Below the pieces are notes generated by a model. It made no database searches and was not told the origin of the DNA. It saw nothing but the letters and a program-made list of their open reading frames with translations. A stretch of DNA of 64,000 nucleotides from the NCBI GenBank assembly GCA_937625935.1, contig OW569381.1, positions 1-64,000 of the forward strand, in the 5' to 3' direction. The translations under genes were made by a program, and so were the position numbers. This stretch comes from Tetramitus jugosus. Taxonomy: Eukaryota; Heterolobosea; Eutetramitea; Acrasida; Vahlkampfiidae. The first letter of the stretch is position 1, and every line of letters starts with the position of its first letter. Below are positions 32,065-40,992 of the stretch, piece by piece.

Positions 32065-34968
32065 TTAATGTGTTGTGACAACATAGGTTCGGATTTGCGA
32101 TGGTGATAGATAAGAAGTCCAGGGTGTGGAGCTGGGTGAGCCTAGCATCTGATTGGCTGACAACTTTGTTTCGACATGAGTTCGTATTGGAATTGACTTG
32201 AGCCATCGTTGAACTTCCACCGTCTCTTTGCGTGAAAGGTTACTGCTTTCTTTTTCTTCGTATATGTGATGCAACCTAAGCAACAACTGCCCAGGGTCGT
32301 TTCTGCTATGGGCTTGTAGATTCAACAGATGGACATTGTATGGAAGATCGGACGACACTGCACTGAATCCCGTCTTGAACATTTGCTTGTATGTCTCGCT
32401 CGAGTCAATTCTCAAATTCTTCCAGTGTGCGTCTTCTGTATTCAAACGGAATACATCGATTGGGAAGTTGTGCAAGTAGGATTGAGGGCGTCTCAAATCG
32501 GCCGTATTCTGGGGTGTGTCCACAAACAGGCGGAACGTAATCTTGACTGTTGTAGTATCGTTCAAAGGACGATCTAGACCTCTTCCATCATCTCTGGAGG
32601 TTCTTCTGTGCAACATGTATTCTACTTGACCACTGCTAGCTGACGTCATTCCACGAGACTGATCTGTCAACACGAGAAACTCCGCTCTCTTATCTCTAAT
32701 GAATGAGGAGTATTGTGTTGGGCAATAGTTGCCAGATTCGAACGCAACATAGTTGGGGTACCTTGTTCTTTCCATTGTCGTGAAAGCATTGTCATCAGTA
32801 AAGAAGGTATTGTTGGATGCAATGTTTGTCACAAACTCTGTCACCAATTCTCTATCGAGCTCCATTTCTCCAATCTCGAATTCAATTTCAACAAAGTTGT
32901 CCAGACTGAGCAAGTGTGGATCATTCATGCGATAAAGACGAACGGTCTGCTTGGCATAATCGGAAAACACTTGGGTGATTTCCTGGACCATGGAGTCTTC
33001 GTTGCCCGTGATGGTCGTGGTTATCGATTCACTGACTGGATACTTGGTATCGTTGGTCGAGCGGAAAATGTAGGCTCCACTTGATTGTTGTTTCGCAGCT
33101 GAGAAACTTATATATTGAAACAGATTTTGTTCAATATCAATAGATACGCCTGATACCTTGTTAGATATCTTGCATATTCTTGTGTCACTTGGTCCAAAGT
33201 TGCAGAATTGCACATCGTACACACTGTTCGATAGTGTTGTCATTGGAGATTGCTGAGGTGAGAGGGGCTTTGGTGAGATTACATGCTTCTTGTCCGGAGA
33301 ACCACCAATCATTTGAACAAACACTGTTGTGAATCCGAGCGGAGGAATTGGCTGACTATTAAACACAGCCTCATACATGTTTCCTCTCTGAACAATATCA
33401 ACCATCTGACGTAAGCCATTCTGGTCCTTGATGATCACATTTGGGGATTGCAACTGTAGTTTGACAAGTGCACTCCTTTTCCATCCCAATGAATTGAATA
33501 ACACGAGAGGAACAAACCTTTCACCTTTGGCAATTCTAGTTTCATCGATCGAGTGTTCAAACATCAATGGTATCTCACTGTTCTTGGAGATGAGACGAGA
33601 GAGTACCTTATCCAAGACGGGAGCAACACTGTTCACGCCCTGTTTTATATAGTCCAAATACATGGCTATGACGTGGTCGCGTTCTGTTCCAGTGATGGCA
33701 TCATGATGTTGGATGTATCCATTGCCTATTCGAAGCGTCTCCAAACTATCAAAATTGGATTTGAAATTGGAAGTATTGTGTGACAGAGCGAACAGAATCT
33801 CTGCTGTTCTTGCAAGACTTTCTCCAGTTCTAGCAGTTTTCTTCAACTCGGGCCGAGAGGTATAGTAGCCAGTCCAATAACTCAGCGAGTTGTCTGAATA
33901 GGGCAGAAAGTCTGAGTCATATGCTGGGAATTGAGAACTGGCATTCTTGATTGCCTCAAAATATTCGGAGACAAATGAGTACTGTATATTAACGCCATAC
34001 TTGTCTCGATGGCTATTGATATGATTGATCAAGAGAGTCATGTTGCTAAAATTGAGCTCAGCATTTCCATACTCAAAATCGCACCCAAATGGATACAGAA
34101 GATGATTGGTTCTATAGGCAGCTGCTCTTGTTTTTGTCACATTGACCAGCAACTCTGAGTAATAGTCAATGTTCAGAGGTGTAATTGGTGCTGCATTTGT
34201 TTCATTGTTGTATCCCCATGGAAACGATCCCTCCCAGTCTAGCTTACTTGGCGAACAATAGGAATCAAACATGACATGAGTGAGTATCTCTGAGGCGTTC
34301 TGATCGACGCGCCATCTAAATTCAAGGTTCTTCTCCTCCTTCATATCACTCTTCATTACCCAATCAATTCTTGCAATCACATGGTAATCAAAGCCCATTT
34401 CACTGTACATTCGAGCAATGTTCTGACTGAGACCAAACGGATCAATGTCCCATCCAATCTTTGGAATACCGTACTCTCCGAAAGTCTCTCTCAGAAACGT
34501 GTGACCCAGTGTCATTTGATTAATATTGGCTGAGTAAGTGGTAAGGGCATTGTCTGACATGACCCATCCACCAATCAACCACTGCCATTGACCACCGTGC
34601 AACAAGCTCTTGAATTGTGCCTTCTTCTCAGATGTTTGCTCGTTCCACCACATTGAGAAATACGATGTTTCAGCCCAGTGAAATTTTCTGCTTTTATCAG
34701 CCATGAGAGCAGTGACAACAGTGTCCAGAATGAACCTAACTCTCTGCTGATAGTATTCATCAACTGTGAATAACCATCCGGGATCACAGTGACTGTGTGG
34801 TACGACATGGACATTCAGCAGAGAATCTTGACTCTTTTTAGCAACGTTTACAACAGCACCAGCGCGAGACACGACACAAAACAGACATAATAATACAAGT
34901 GTCATCAAGAAACAACTACATTTGAATGACGCAGGATCACGCGGTATCATTTTCTCAAAGGACACCAT
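32065..34968 (-). CDS. Alpha-mannosidase, GH38
   Basis: The product has 967 residues from the ATG at 34968. A hydrophobic segment (CFLMTLVLLCLFCVVSRAGA) gives a signal peptide or anchor. The GH38 domain contains the zinc motif PHSHCDPGW, the nucleophile region WDIDPFGLSQ, and the HHDAITGTERDHV zinc-ligand region. The long C-terminal beta domains reach TFRLFVDTP and later strands. It cleaves alpha-mannose from N-glycans, most likely in the lysosome; a Golgi II-type role is less likely. The usual Asn of HSHNDPGW/HTHNDVGW is Cys here. An alternative start is the next Met (MIPRDP). Confidence 0.93.
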   Translation of the reverse strand: MVSFEKMIPRDPASFKCSCFLMTLVLLCLFCVVSRAGAVVNVAKKSQDSLLNVHVVPHSHCDPGWLFTVDEYYQQRVRFILDTVVTALMADKSRKFHWAETSYFSMWWNEQTSEKKAQFKSLLHGGQWQWLIGGWVMSDNALTTYSANINQMTLGHTFLRETFGEYGIPKIGWDIDPFGLSQNIARMYSEMGFDYHVIARIDWVMKSDMKEEKNLEFRWRVDQNASEILTHVMFDSYCSPSKLDWEGSFPWGYNNETNAAPITPLNIDYYSELLVNVTKTRAAAYRTNHLLYPFGCDFEYGNAELNFSNMTLLINHINSHRDKYGVNIQYSFVSEYFEAIKNASSQFPAYDSDFLPYSDNSLSYWTGYYTSRPELKKTARTGESLARTAEILFALSHNTSNFKSNFDSLETLRIGNGYIQHHDAITGTERDHVIAMYLDYIKQGVNSVAPVLDKVLSRLISKNSEIPLMFEHSIDETRIAKGERFVPLVLFNSLGWKRSALVKLQLQSPNVIIKDQNGLRQMVDIVQRGNMYEAVFNSQPIPPLGFTTVFVQMIGGSPDKKHVISPKPLSPQQSPMTTLSNSVYDVQFCNFGPSDTRICKISNKVSGVSIDIEQNLFQYISFSAAKQQSSGAYIFRSTNDTKYPVSESITTTITGNEDSMVQEITQVFSDYAKQTVRLYRMNDPHLLSLDNFVEIEFEIGEMELDRELVTEFVTNIASNNTFFTDDNAFTTMERTRYPNYVAFESGNYCPTQYSSFIRDKRAEFLVLTDQSRGMTSASSGQVEYMLHRRTSRDDGRGLDRPLNDTTTVKITFRLFVDTPQNTADLRRPQSYLHNFPIDVFRLNTEDAHWKNLRIDSSETYKQMFKTGFSAVSSDLPYNVHLLNLQAHSRNDPGQLLLRLHHIYEEKESSNLSRKETVEVQRWLKSIPIRTHVETKLSANQMLGSPSSTPWTSYLSPSQIRTYVVTTH

Positions 34969-35157
34969 TCTACAAAGTTTTGTTGTGATTCTGATTCTGC
35001 TGTGACAACAATAAGGGGAGAGAAGAATCGAAAGCGGACTTTCAACCGGAGAAGACAAGAACTCGAATTAGTAACAGAACAATACAATTGTTAATTTACT
35101 CTGAGTGTTAATTATGAAGCGATGTTAATAATTCCTAGTTGTAGTAAGCGATCCAAA

Positions 35158-37746
35158 TTATGCAATGCACACGGAGTTGCGTCTTGCATGTAGTTTCCTC
35201 CGCAGAAATGATGCAATCTGTTGCATCGTGAAAGGCTTGCTGCAGAACGTGGTCATACCCGACTCAACAGATTCCAATCGAGCAGCACTTGAGGCATTGG
35301 CCGATAGACCAATGATGATCACTTCTGGATCCATCTCTCGGATTAACCTAGTTGCTTCGTACCCGCTCATGATAGGCATAAATATATCCATGAATATAAG
35401 GTCGAATGTCTCTCCAGTTTCCACACTTTTCTTGAACTGTTCGACAGCAACACTGCCATTGTTGGCAAAAGCAACAGTCCCAACACCATAGTATTTCAGG
35501 ATTCTGTACAAGATTTTCTGATTTACAAGATTGTCCTCAGCGACTAGTACCCGTAGGTGCTGTGCTTCAGTAGAATCCACCAAAACAAGGTCTTCTGAGG
35601 GACTATTGGAGTTGTTGTTGTCTGATCTTACCTCGCTGAGAACGGCAGTAAAGTAGAAGGTTGAACCTTCTTTGAACTTGCTTTCTACAAACACTTGACC
35701 ACGCATCATTTCAATTAGAGATTTGGATATGGTGAGACCCAACCCTGTTCCTCCTAATGAGTCATATTCAGTGTTGTCATGAACTTGAGTAAACTGTTGA
35801 AACAGCATGTCCATGCGATCCTCATGAATACCCCTTCCCGTATCCTTTACAATAAATATCAATCTCCTCTCGTGGGGCAAAGCAGGATGATTTCTGTCAA
35901 ACTCTTTAACTGTTTCCCGTACTGCGCCAGTCAGATCATTCGTACTGTCAGTAATAGTAACCTCAACAGATCCTTCATTGGTAAACTTGATTGCATTTCC
36001 AATCAGATTGATTAAGATTTGATTGAGACGCATATTGTCTCCCAGAAAAGTAGCGTACCTTAAGGTTTCCTTTGTTCTGACCGTAAACTTCAAGTTTTTG
36101 GAGTCTGCGATACTCTTCATCACTCTTTGCACAGTTTGTACAGAGCTCTGTACATTGAACTCTGATGATTCGAGAATCAATTTACCAGCCTCAATCTTGG
36201 CCACATCCAACACATCAGAGATCAAATTACGCAGTAAAAGAGAACTGCTCTGAATCGATGTCACAGTGTCCAACTGATCATCATTCAATCCACCTTCAGA
36301 CAGCAATAGTTCTACATGAGCGAATATAGAACAGAGAGGAGTTCGAATCTCGTGAGACATGTGATTCAGGAATGCTGACTTGGCTCTGGATGCTTCCTCA
36401 GCTCTCTCCTTTGCCTCCTCCAAGTGACTTTGCAGATTCTTTTTCTCTGATAGGTCATGGAGGATCATCAGAGAGTACCACGAGTCAGGATCTTTTGAAT
36501 CAAATGTAGTAGCAGTGATAGTAGCCAACATGTGATGAATGGTTCCGTCATATGACATCATTTCGAGCTCAACCTGCTGCATTTCTTCTTCATGCTGTTC
36601 CTCTCGATCAAAGATATCCTTCAATCGTTGTCTGCAAGAGTCCATGAACAAGTCTTCAATATTTAGCCCAATCAATTGATTGTTGCACAACTCGGCATTC
36701 TCCTGGTGATTAGCGGCACCACAATCAACGCCATCAACTGCAGTCGCAGCAGCAGAGGCAGCAACAGCAGCCGAATTATCAGTCAAAGCCATTTTACCAT
36801 CACCATGTTCACGTTCTCCAGAAAGTGCTGCGCTAAACTTGGGACCAATGAGCTTCATCACAGCACGATTCACATTCAAAATGCGACCTTGTTTTGAGAT
36901 GCTCATGAACAGAGAGGGTGCATCATCGTACAATCTCTTGTACAATCTCTCTGATTTCATCAATACTTGTTGCTTCTCACTGGCCATCTCAGAGAATGCA
37001 ATTTGTTTCATGTATGACACAACAGAGATCATTCCGAGCTTTACAATCAACAAAACTCCTACTACTATACCAATGACCATGGGAGGCATATTCATATAGA
37101 GCATCATGAGCAGTGTAATCAACGTGTTCATTCCCAGAATGGCAAATGAAACGAGATGACTGTTTGATAAAATGTCTACATTGACAGCTACGGTGCACTG
37201 AATGACAATAGAGTGCAAGTAGATGGGAGCATCCTCACCCATGAGCAAGAACAAGAGGCAAATGATAAAGCTATTCATGAGCACGTGGATCGCTTCAGTG
37301 CCCAACAGTAAAGCTACGGATTGGTTTGTCAGATTATTATTTGACTTTTGGGGAGAGTTCAATGAACCGTTTTTGTCCGCTGTGGAGAATTTTTCGAGCA
37401 GTAAATGACGTGCATTGATTTTCAAGCGCGCAAGAGTCCACAGAGCAACTGAGATCAAGTAAGCCAACACTCGTAGGGGCTCATCTCTCTTGCACCAACA
37501 AACTAAAATAACAATGACTAATACCATCAATAAGAAATGACTGTTGTTCATGGAGTATTGTGGTTTCTGTTGTTGTTGTGTCGAGGTCATGATTGACTTT
37601 CTGTGTGTTGCATTGGTTGTTGATGATGTTGTTGAAGGTGAGGAGAGAAGAGTCGATTGTTGTGTGGTTGATTTTGTTGTAGTTGAAGAACAATTCTTTG
37701 GATTCGTGTTTGTAATGTTGTTGCTCATGTTTCTTTCATGGGACAT
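35158..37746 (-). CDS. Membrane hybrid histidine kinase
   Basis: The product has 862 residues from the ATG at 37746. The layout is: Asn/Thr/Ser-rich N-terminus, about six TM helices (residues about 70-260, e.g. LLMVLVIVILVCW, FIICLLFLLM, PMVIGIVVGVLLIV) and a PAS-like domain with an inserted Ala-rich loop. Then come HisKA with phospho-acceptor His in FLNHMSHEIRTPL and HATPase with NLIGNAIKFT, DTGRGI and GGTGLGLTISK. The receiver domain has the phospho-Asp in IFMDIFMPIMSG and the Lys in CSKPFT. It would sense a membrane or cytosolic cue and phosphorelay to a downstream HPt and response regulator, neither of which is in this window. Confidence 0.93.
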   Translation of the reverse strand: MSHERNMSNNITNTNPKNCSSTTTKSTTQQSTLLSSPSTTSSTTNATHRKSIMTSTQQQQKPQYSMNNSHFLLMVLVIVILVCWCKRDEPLRVLAYLISVALWTLARLKINARHLLLEKFSTADKNGSLNSPQKSNNNLTNQSVALLLGTEAIHVLMNSFIICLLFLLMGEDAPIYLHSIVIQCTVAVNVDILSNSHLVSFAILGMNTLITLLMMLYMNMPPMVIGIVVGVLLIVKLGMISVVSYMKQIAFSEMASEKQQVLMKSERLYKRLYDDAPSLFMSISKQGRILNVNRAVMKLIGPKFSAALSGEREHGDGKMALTDNSAAVAASAAATAVDGVDCGAANHQENAELCNNQLIGLNIEDLFMDSCRQRLKDIFDREEQHEEEMQQVELEMMSYDGTIHHMLATITATTFDSKDPDSWYSLMILHDLSEKKNLQSHLEEAKERAEEASRAKSAFLNHMSHEIRTPLCSIFAHVELLLSEGGLNDDQLDTVTSIQSSSLLLRNLISDVLDVAKIEAGKLILESSEFNVQSSVQTVQRVMKSIADSKNLKFTVRTKETLRYATFLGDNMRLNQILINLIGNAIKFTNEGSVEVTITDSTNDLTGAVRETVKEFDRNHPALPHERRLIFIVKDTGRGIHEDRMDMLFQQFTQVHDNTEYDSLGGTGLGLTISKSLIEMMRGQVFVESKFKEGSTFYFTAVLSEVRSDNNNSNSPSEDLVLVDSTEAQHLRVLVAEDNLVNQKILYRILKYYGVGTVAFANNGSVAVEQFKKSVETGETFDLIFMDIFMPIMSGYEATRLIREMDPEVIIIGLSANASSAARLESVESGMTTFCSKPFTMQQIASFLRRKLHARRNSVCIA

Positions 37747-38159
37747 GGACAAAAAAAGAGCTAAATAATTTACCACTGTAGTTTTGTTCTGGGTTTGTTG
37801 AAGATTTTAGTTGAGTGACTCTATATTGAACACACAATCAATGAGGTGGAGTAGTTGAGATGGTAGCCGTGTTTGTTCGTTTCTTTGGTATCTATTGGGA
37901 GCGTGTTTAATCTGCAAACAATGCTTTCCCCTGGGAGTATACCCAATGATAGACATATTCAAGGCTATTGGCCATTTGTGGTGAGGAAGAAATTCGCGGC
38001 AAAGCCCAAAAAAACGTTCTCTATGTCGGAAAACATTTCGGAGATTCACCACAACCTTGTGAAGGAGGATCTCGGTTTGTAAATAAAACATTGGAAACAC
38101 GGTAAAATTCCTATCACCCGTCGTATCAAAATGTTTGTGCTTATCGGACATCGAACCAA
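37747..38159. other. Intergenic, no feature seen
   Basis: This is the promoter region of the histidine kinase and the 3' flank of the TKL kinase. No repeat or RNA gene was recognised. Confidence 0.5.
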
Positions 38160-40874
38160 CTAACTTTCCCATTCTTGTTGCATGTCCTTTAGTGCTTGAA
38201 TAATCTCAGAAAAGGCAGGTCTGTGCGTGCTGTCATTGTCCCAGCATTTGCGGCACAGAGCAAAGTACTGCCGCACTGTACGAGAAATGGACAAGTTTCT
38301 GTTGTCTTTTGATTGATGCTGACTTGATTTTGTTGAACTATTGTTTGTGGCTAGGAAGAAGTCAATAACTGAGAGATCGAGATCGTGATCCTCAAATACG
38401 CCATCTGGAAGCTCTGGTCGTTTCCCATTCACGACTTGCATTCCCAGGAGAAATTGATTCGTTTCTGTCTGTTTCGAATAGGGTCTAGTCAAGGTAAAAA
38501 CCTCATGCATCATGATACCAAAACTGTATACGTCACACTTCTCAGAATAGTTTGAGCTTTGAGTCATGATTTCAGGTGCCATATACTGCCACGTTCCATA
38601 CGCAATACCCACGGTCAATGTCTGATCCATGATTTTTGAAACTCCAAAGTCACACAACTTGCAAACACCACCAGACTGGACGAGAATGTTCTGTGGTTTA
38701 AGGTCACGATGAATGATACCACGGCTGTGAAGGAAACACATTCCCTGTGCAATACCAATCAAATACGTTAGCTTTGTCGAATAGTTCATACACTTGCGCT
38801 CATAAATCGTAACATCTAAGCTTCCATCATTGATGAACTCTGTTACAATATACTTGTTTCCACTTCCATCGATACTGTATCCGAATAATGTGAGTACGTT
38901 GGGATGCCTGAGACGATTCAAAATGGACACTTCATGAATGAATGCATCTTCATCTTCAATCTTCAACTTTTTGATTGCTACTTCTTGATCGTACCATGAT
39001 CCTCTGAAAATAACCCCTCCAGCTCCTTCGTTCAATTTGCTTTTGAATGACAATTGAGACATCTCAATCTTTAGATTGGAGTATTGACTCTCAACATCTG
39101 AACCATCAGTATCAGGCAGCTCTAAAGCGAGCAGTCGTGCATGCAATTCATTCTCTTTTCGTTTATGTCTAGCACCGACATATGTCCTCCAAATACAACC
39201 CAATAATACAAGTACGAACGATAGGAGGACACCAAATCCTATGACCACATACAGAGGAATGAACCGAATGGCAGGATGTATAGCTGATGTCTTTTTGTCT
39301 ATTCCCTCAAATGTACAGTGTTCTGGGACAAACATATTGAATACCACTTGACCAGAACGAGAGAAAAGGAAATGAATTCTCTGGTACTTGTGATCTACAT
39401 ACATGTCCACAACCTTTTCATAACTGAAAATGATGTCCAATGTTTCATTATGAATCATTCTTGTGCCTTCAAATATGAAGAACTTGTTGTACAGATTCAA
39501 TCCGTTTTTCGTGCACTCACCGATGAACATGTAGACGTATCCTGCATCAGCCCACAATTTAATCGTGTCATTGTTCATACCTCCATCACAGAATAGAGAT
39601 AGATCACCGAGTGGATATGAGTCGATTCCATGTGTGATCGAGTTGAGATCGTGAGAATGAACTCCAGTAAACATAACTCCATATTTCTCATTGACAACAA
39701 TTGGAGTTTGCAAATCATTCAACACAAGTACAGAACTACGGTACAGATATGACTTTTCTGGACTGAACAGCTCACTTGTGGTGAATGGCATGAGCACGAT
39801 TGAATCCAATAAATCTATCCGAACGACAATACCATTGTTATAGGACATGGCTGACAGAATAGGCTTGTTCTTATTGCTGAGATCAATCTGACGTTCAGGC
39901 GTGGATTCAGGCAACACGAGTAAAATAGTGGCCAAAAGTTCAACCAGGCACAAAGTATTAGGATCTATTCGAAACACTGCGATATATGGATAGGAAATGA
40001 AGGACAGCATCGATTGTGGGATCACAACAGGATTGGAACACTCTGAAAATTGAATCGATCCATGGTAATTCTCGTCCGATATCCAAGCCAATACAAGCCA
40101 CTCGGATTGTTTAGATATGATGGGTACTAATTGACGCACACCTACAAGTTGATTGACAGCCTTTTCCGGCTTGGCAACTTTTTTAGAATATACTGAGTTT
40201 CGGTTCCAAGTGAACAATGAACACATGTTGGAGCGCGAAGGGGAACAAGTTGAATACACGACTCTACTGTCATCTAAATCCACAGTGTTCATGATCAAAT
40301 CACCCACTTTCAACTCTCGGTGTTCCACTACTGTCAAATCGTGACTCAAGAGGTGAATAGAAGCCAGTCCATCGATCGAATTCAATAAAGCCACACGAGT
40401 CGAATTGGCCCATGCAATCCTCGATTTCTCATTCATTGAAAAGTCCTTGAAACTCTGGTACTGAATCTGATATCGTTGGAAATTGACACCTACAGGTGAA
40501 CAAACGATCGAGTTGGTCCACTCTCTGTTCAACAAATGACCATCAAGGCACTCTCCAGAGCTCTCATTAAACCTCTTTGAAACACAGGTACAAATGTTGT
40601 GACCAATGCATGTTCCTCCATTGCACAACACTTTTCTTGACTCGTCACAGAACGGTAGAGAACAATGATCACCGAACCAACCGACATCACAATCACAAGT
40701 TGAGCTCGTCGTGTTGCAAGTTCCGTGACCTGAGCAGACAATGCTCGAATTGGAAGCAATTTGACTGCATATAGTGGTGGATGATGTCACCACTATAGAA
40801 GAGAGTGAAATAATAAAAATGAAGAAGAGTATTGTTGTTGTGAGAAACAAAAGTGAGCATGATCCGTTTGTCAT
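38160..40874 (-). CDS. EGF-like receptor kinase, TKL type
   Basis: This 904-residue protein starts with a signal peptide (LLFLTTTILFFIFIISLSSIV). Two EGF-like Cys modules follow (CSGHGTCNTTSSTCDCDVGWFGDHC, split here as CSGHGTCNTT and CDCDVGWFGDHC; then CNGGTCIGHNICTC). A long ectodomain without a recognised fold is next, then one TM helix (about 540-565, LYVVIGFGVLLSFVLVLL). The cytosolic kinase has [31 protein letters not shown] and GTWQYMAPEI, so it appears active. The motif set is TKL-like. The ligand is unknown. The short stretch upstream of the start abuts the inverted repeat of the candidate mobile element. Confidence 0.9.
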   Translation of the reverse strand: MTNGSCSLLFLTTTILFFIFIISLSSIVVTSSTTICSQIASNSSIVCSGHGTCNTTSSTCDCDVGWFGDHCSLPFCDESRKVLCNGGTCIGHNICTCVSKRFNESSGECLDGHLLNREWTNSIVCSPVGVNFQRYQIQYQSFKDFSMNEKSRIAWANSTRVALLNSIDGLASIHLLSHDLTVVEHRELKVGDLIMNTVDLDDSRVVYSTCSPSRSNMCSLFTWNRNSVYSKKVAKPEKAVNQLVGVRQLVPIISKQSEWLVLAWISDENYHGSIQFSECSNPVVIPQSMLSFISYPYIAVFRIDPNTLCLVELLATILLVLPESTPERQIDLSNKNKPILSAMSYNNGIVVRIDLLDSIVLMPFTTSELFSPEKSYLYRSSVLVLNDLQTPIVVNEKYGVMFTGVHSHDLNSITHGIDSYPLGDLSLFCDGGMNNDTIKLWADAGYVYMFIGECTKNGLNLYNKFFIFEGTRMIHNETLDIIFSYEKVVDMYVDHKYQRIHFLFSRSGQVVFNMFVPEHCTFEGIDKKTSAIHPAIRFIPLYVVIGFGVLLSFVLVLLGCIWRTYVGARHKRKENELHARLLALELPDTDGSDVESQYSNLKIEMSQLSFKSKLNEGAGGVIFRGSWYDQEVAIKKLKIEDEDAFIHEVSILNRLRHPNVLTLFGYSIDGSGNKYIVTEFINDGSLDVTIYERKCMNYSTKLTYLIGIAQGMCFLHSRGIIHRDLKPQNILVQSGGVCKLCDFGVSKIMDQTLTVGIAYGTWQYMAPEIMTQSSNYSEKCDVYSFGIMMHEVFTLTRPYSKQTETNQFLLGMQVVNGKRPELPDGVFEDHDLDLSVIDFFLATNNSSTKSSQHQSKDNRNLSISRTVRQYFALCRKCWDNDSTHRPAFSEIIQALKDMQQEWES

Positions 40875-40992
40875 GGCTCTCTGTTTTTTCGCAGGAGATG
40901 TTCTGTCGGAGAACTTCGGAAAAATCCCTCAAATAAAAGGTCACAAAAGTCGACCAACTTTCCACAACAAACAAAAAACTTTTTTGAAAAAA

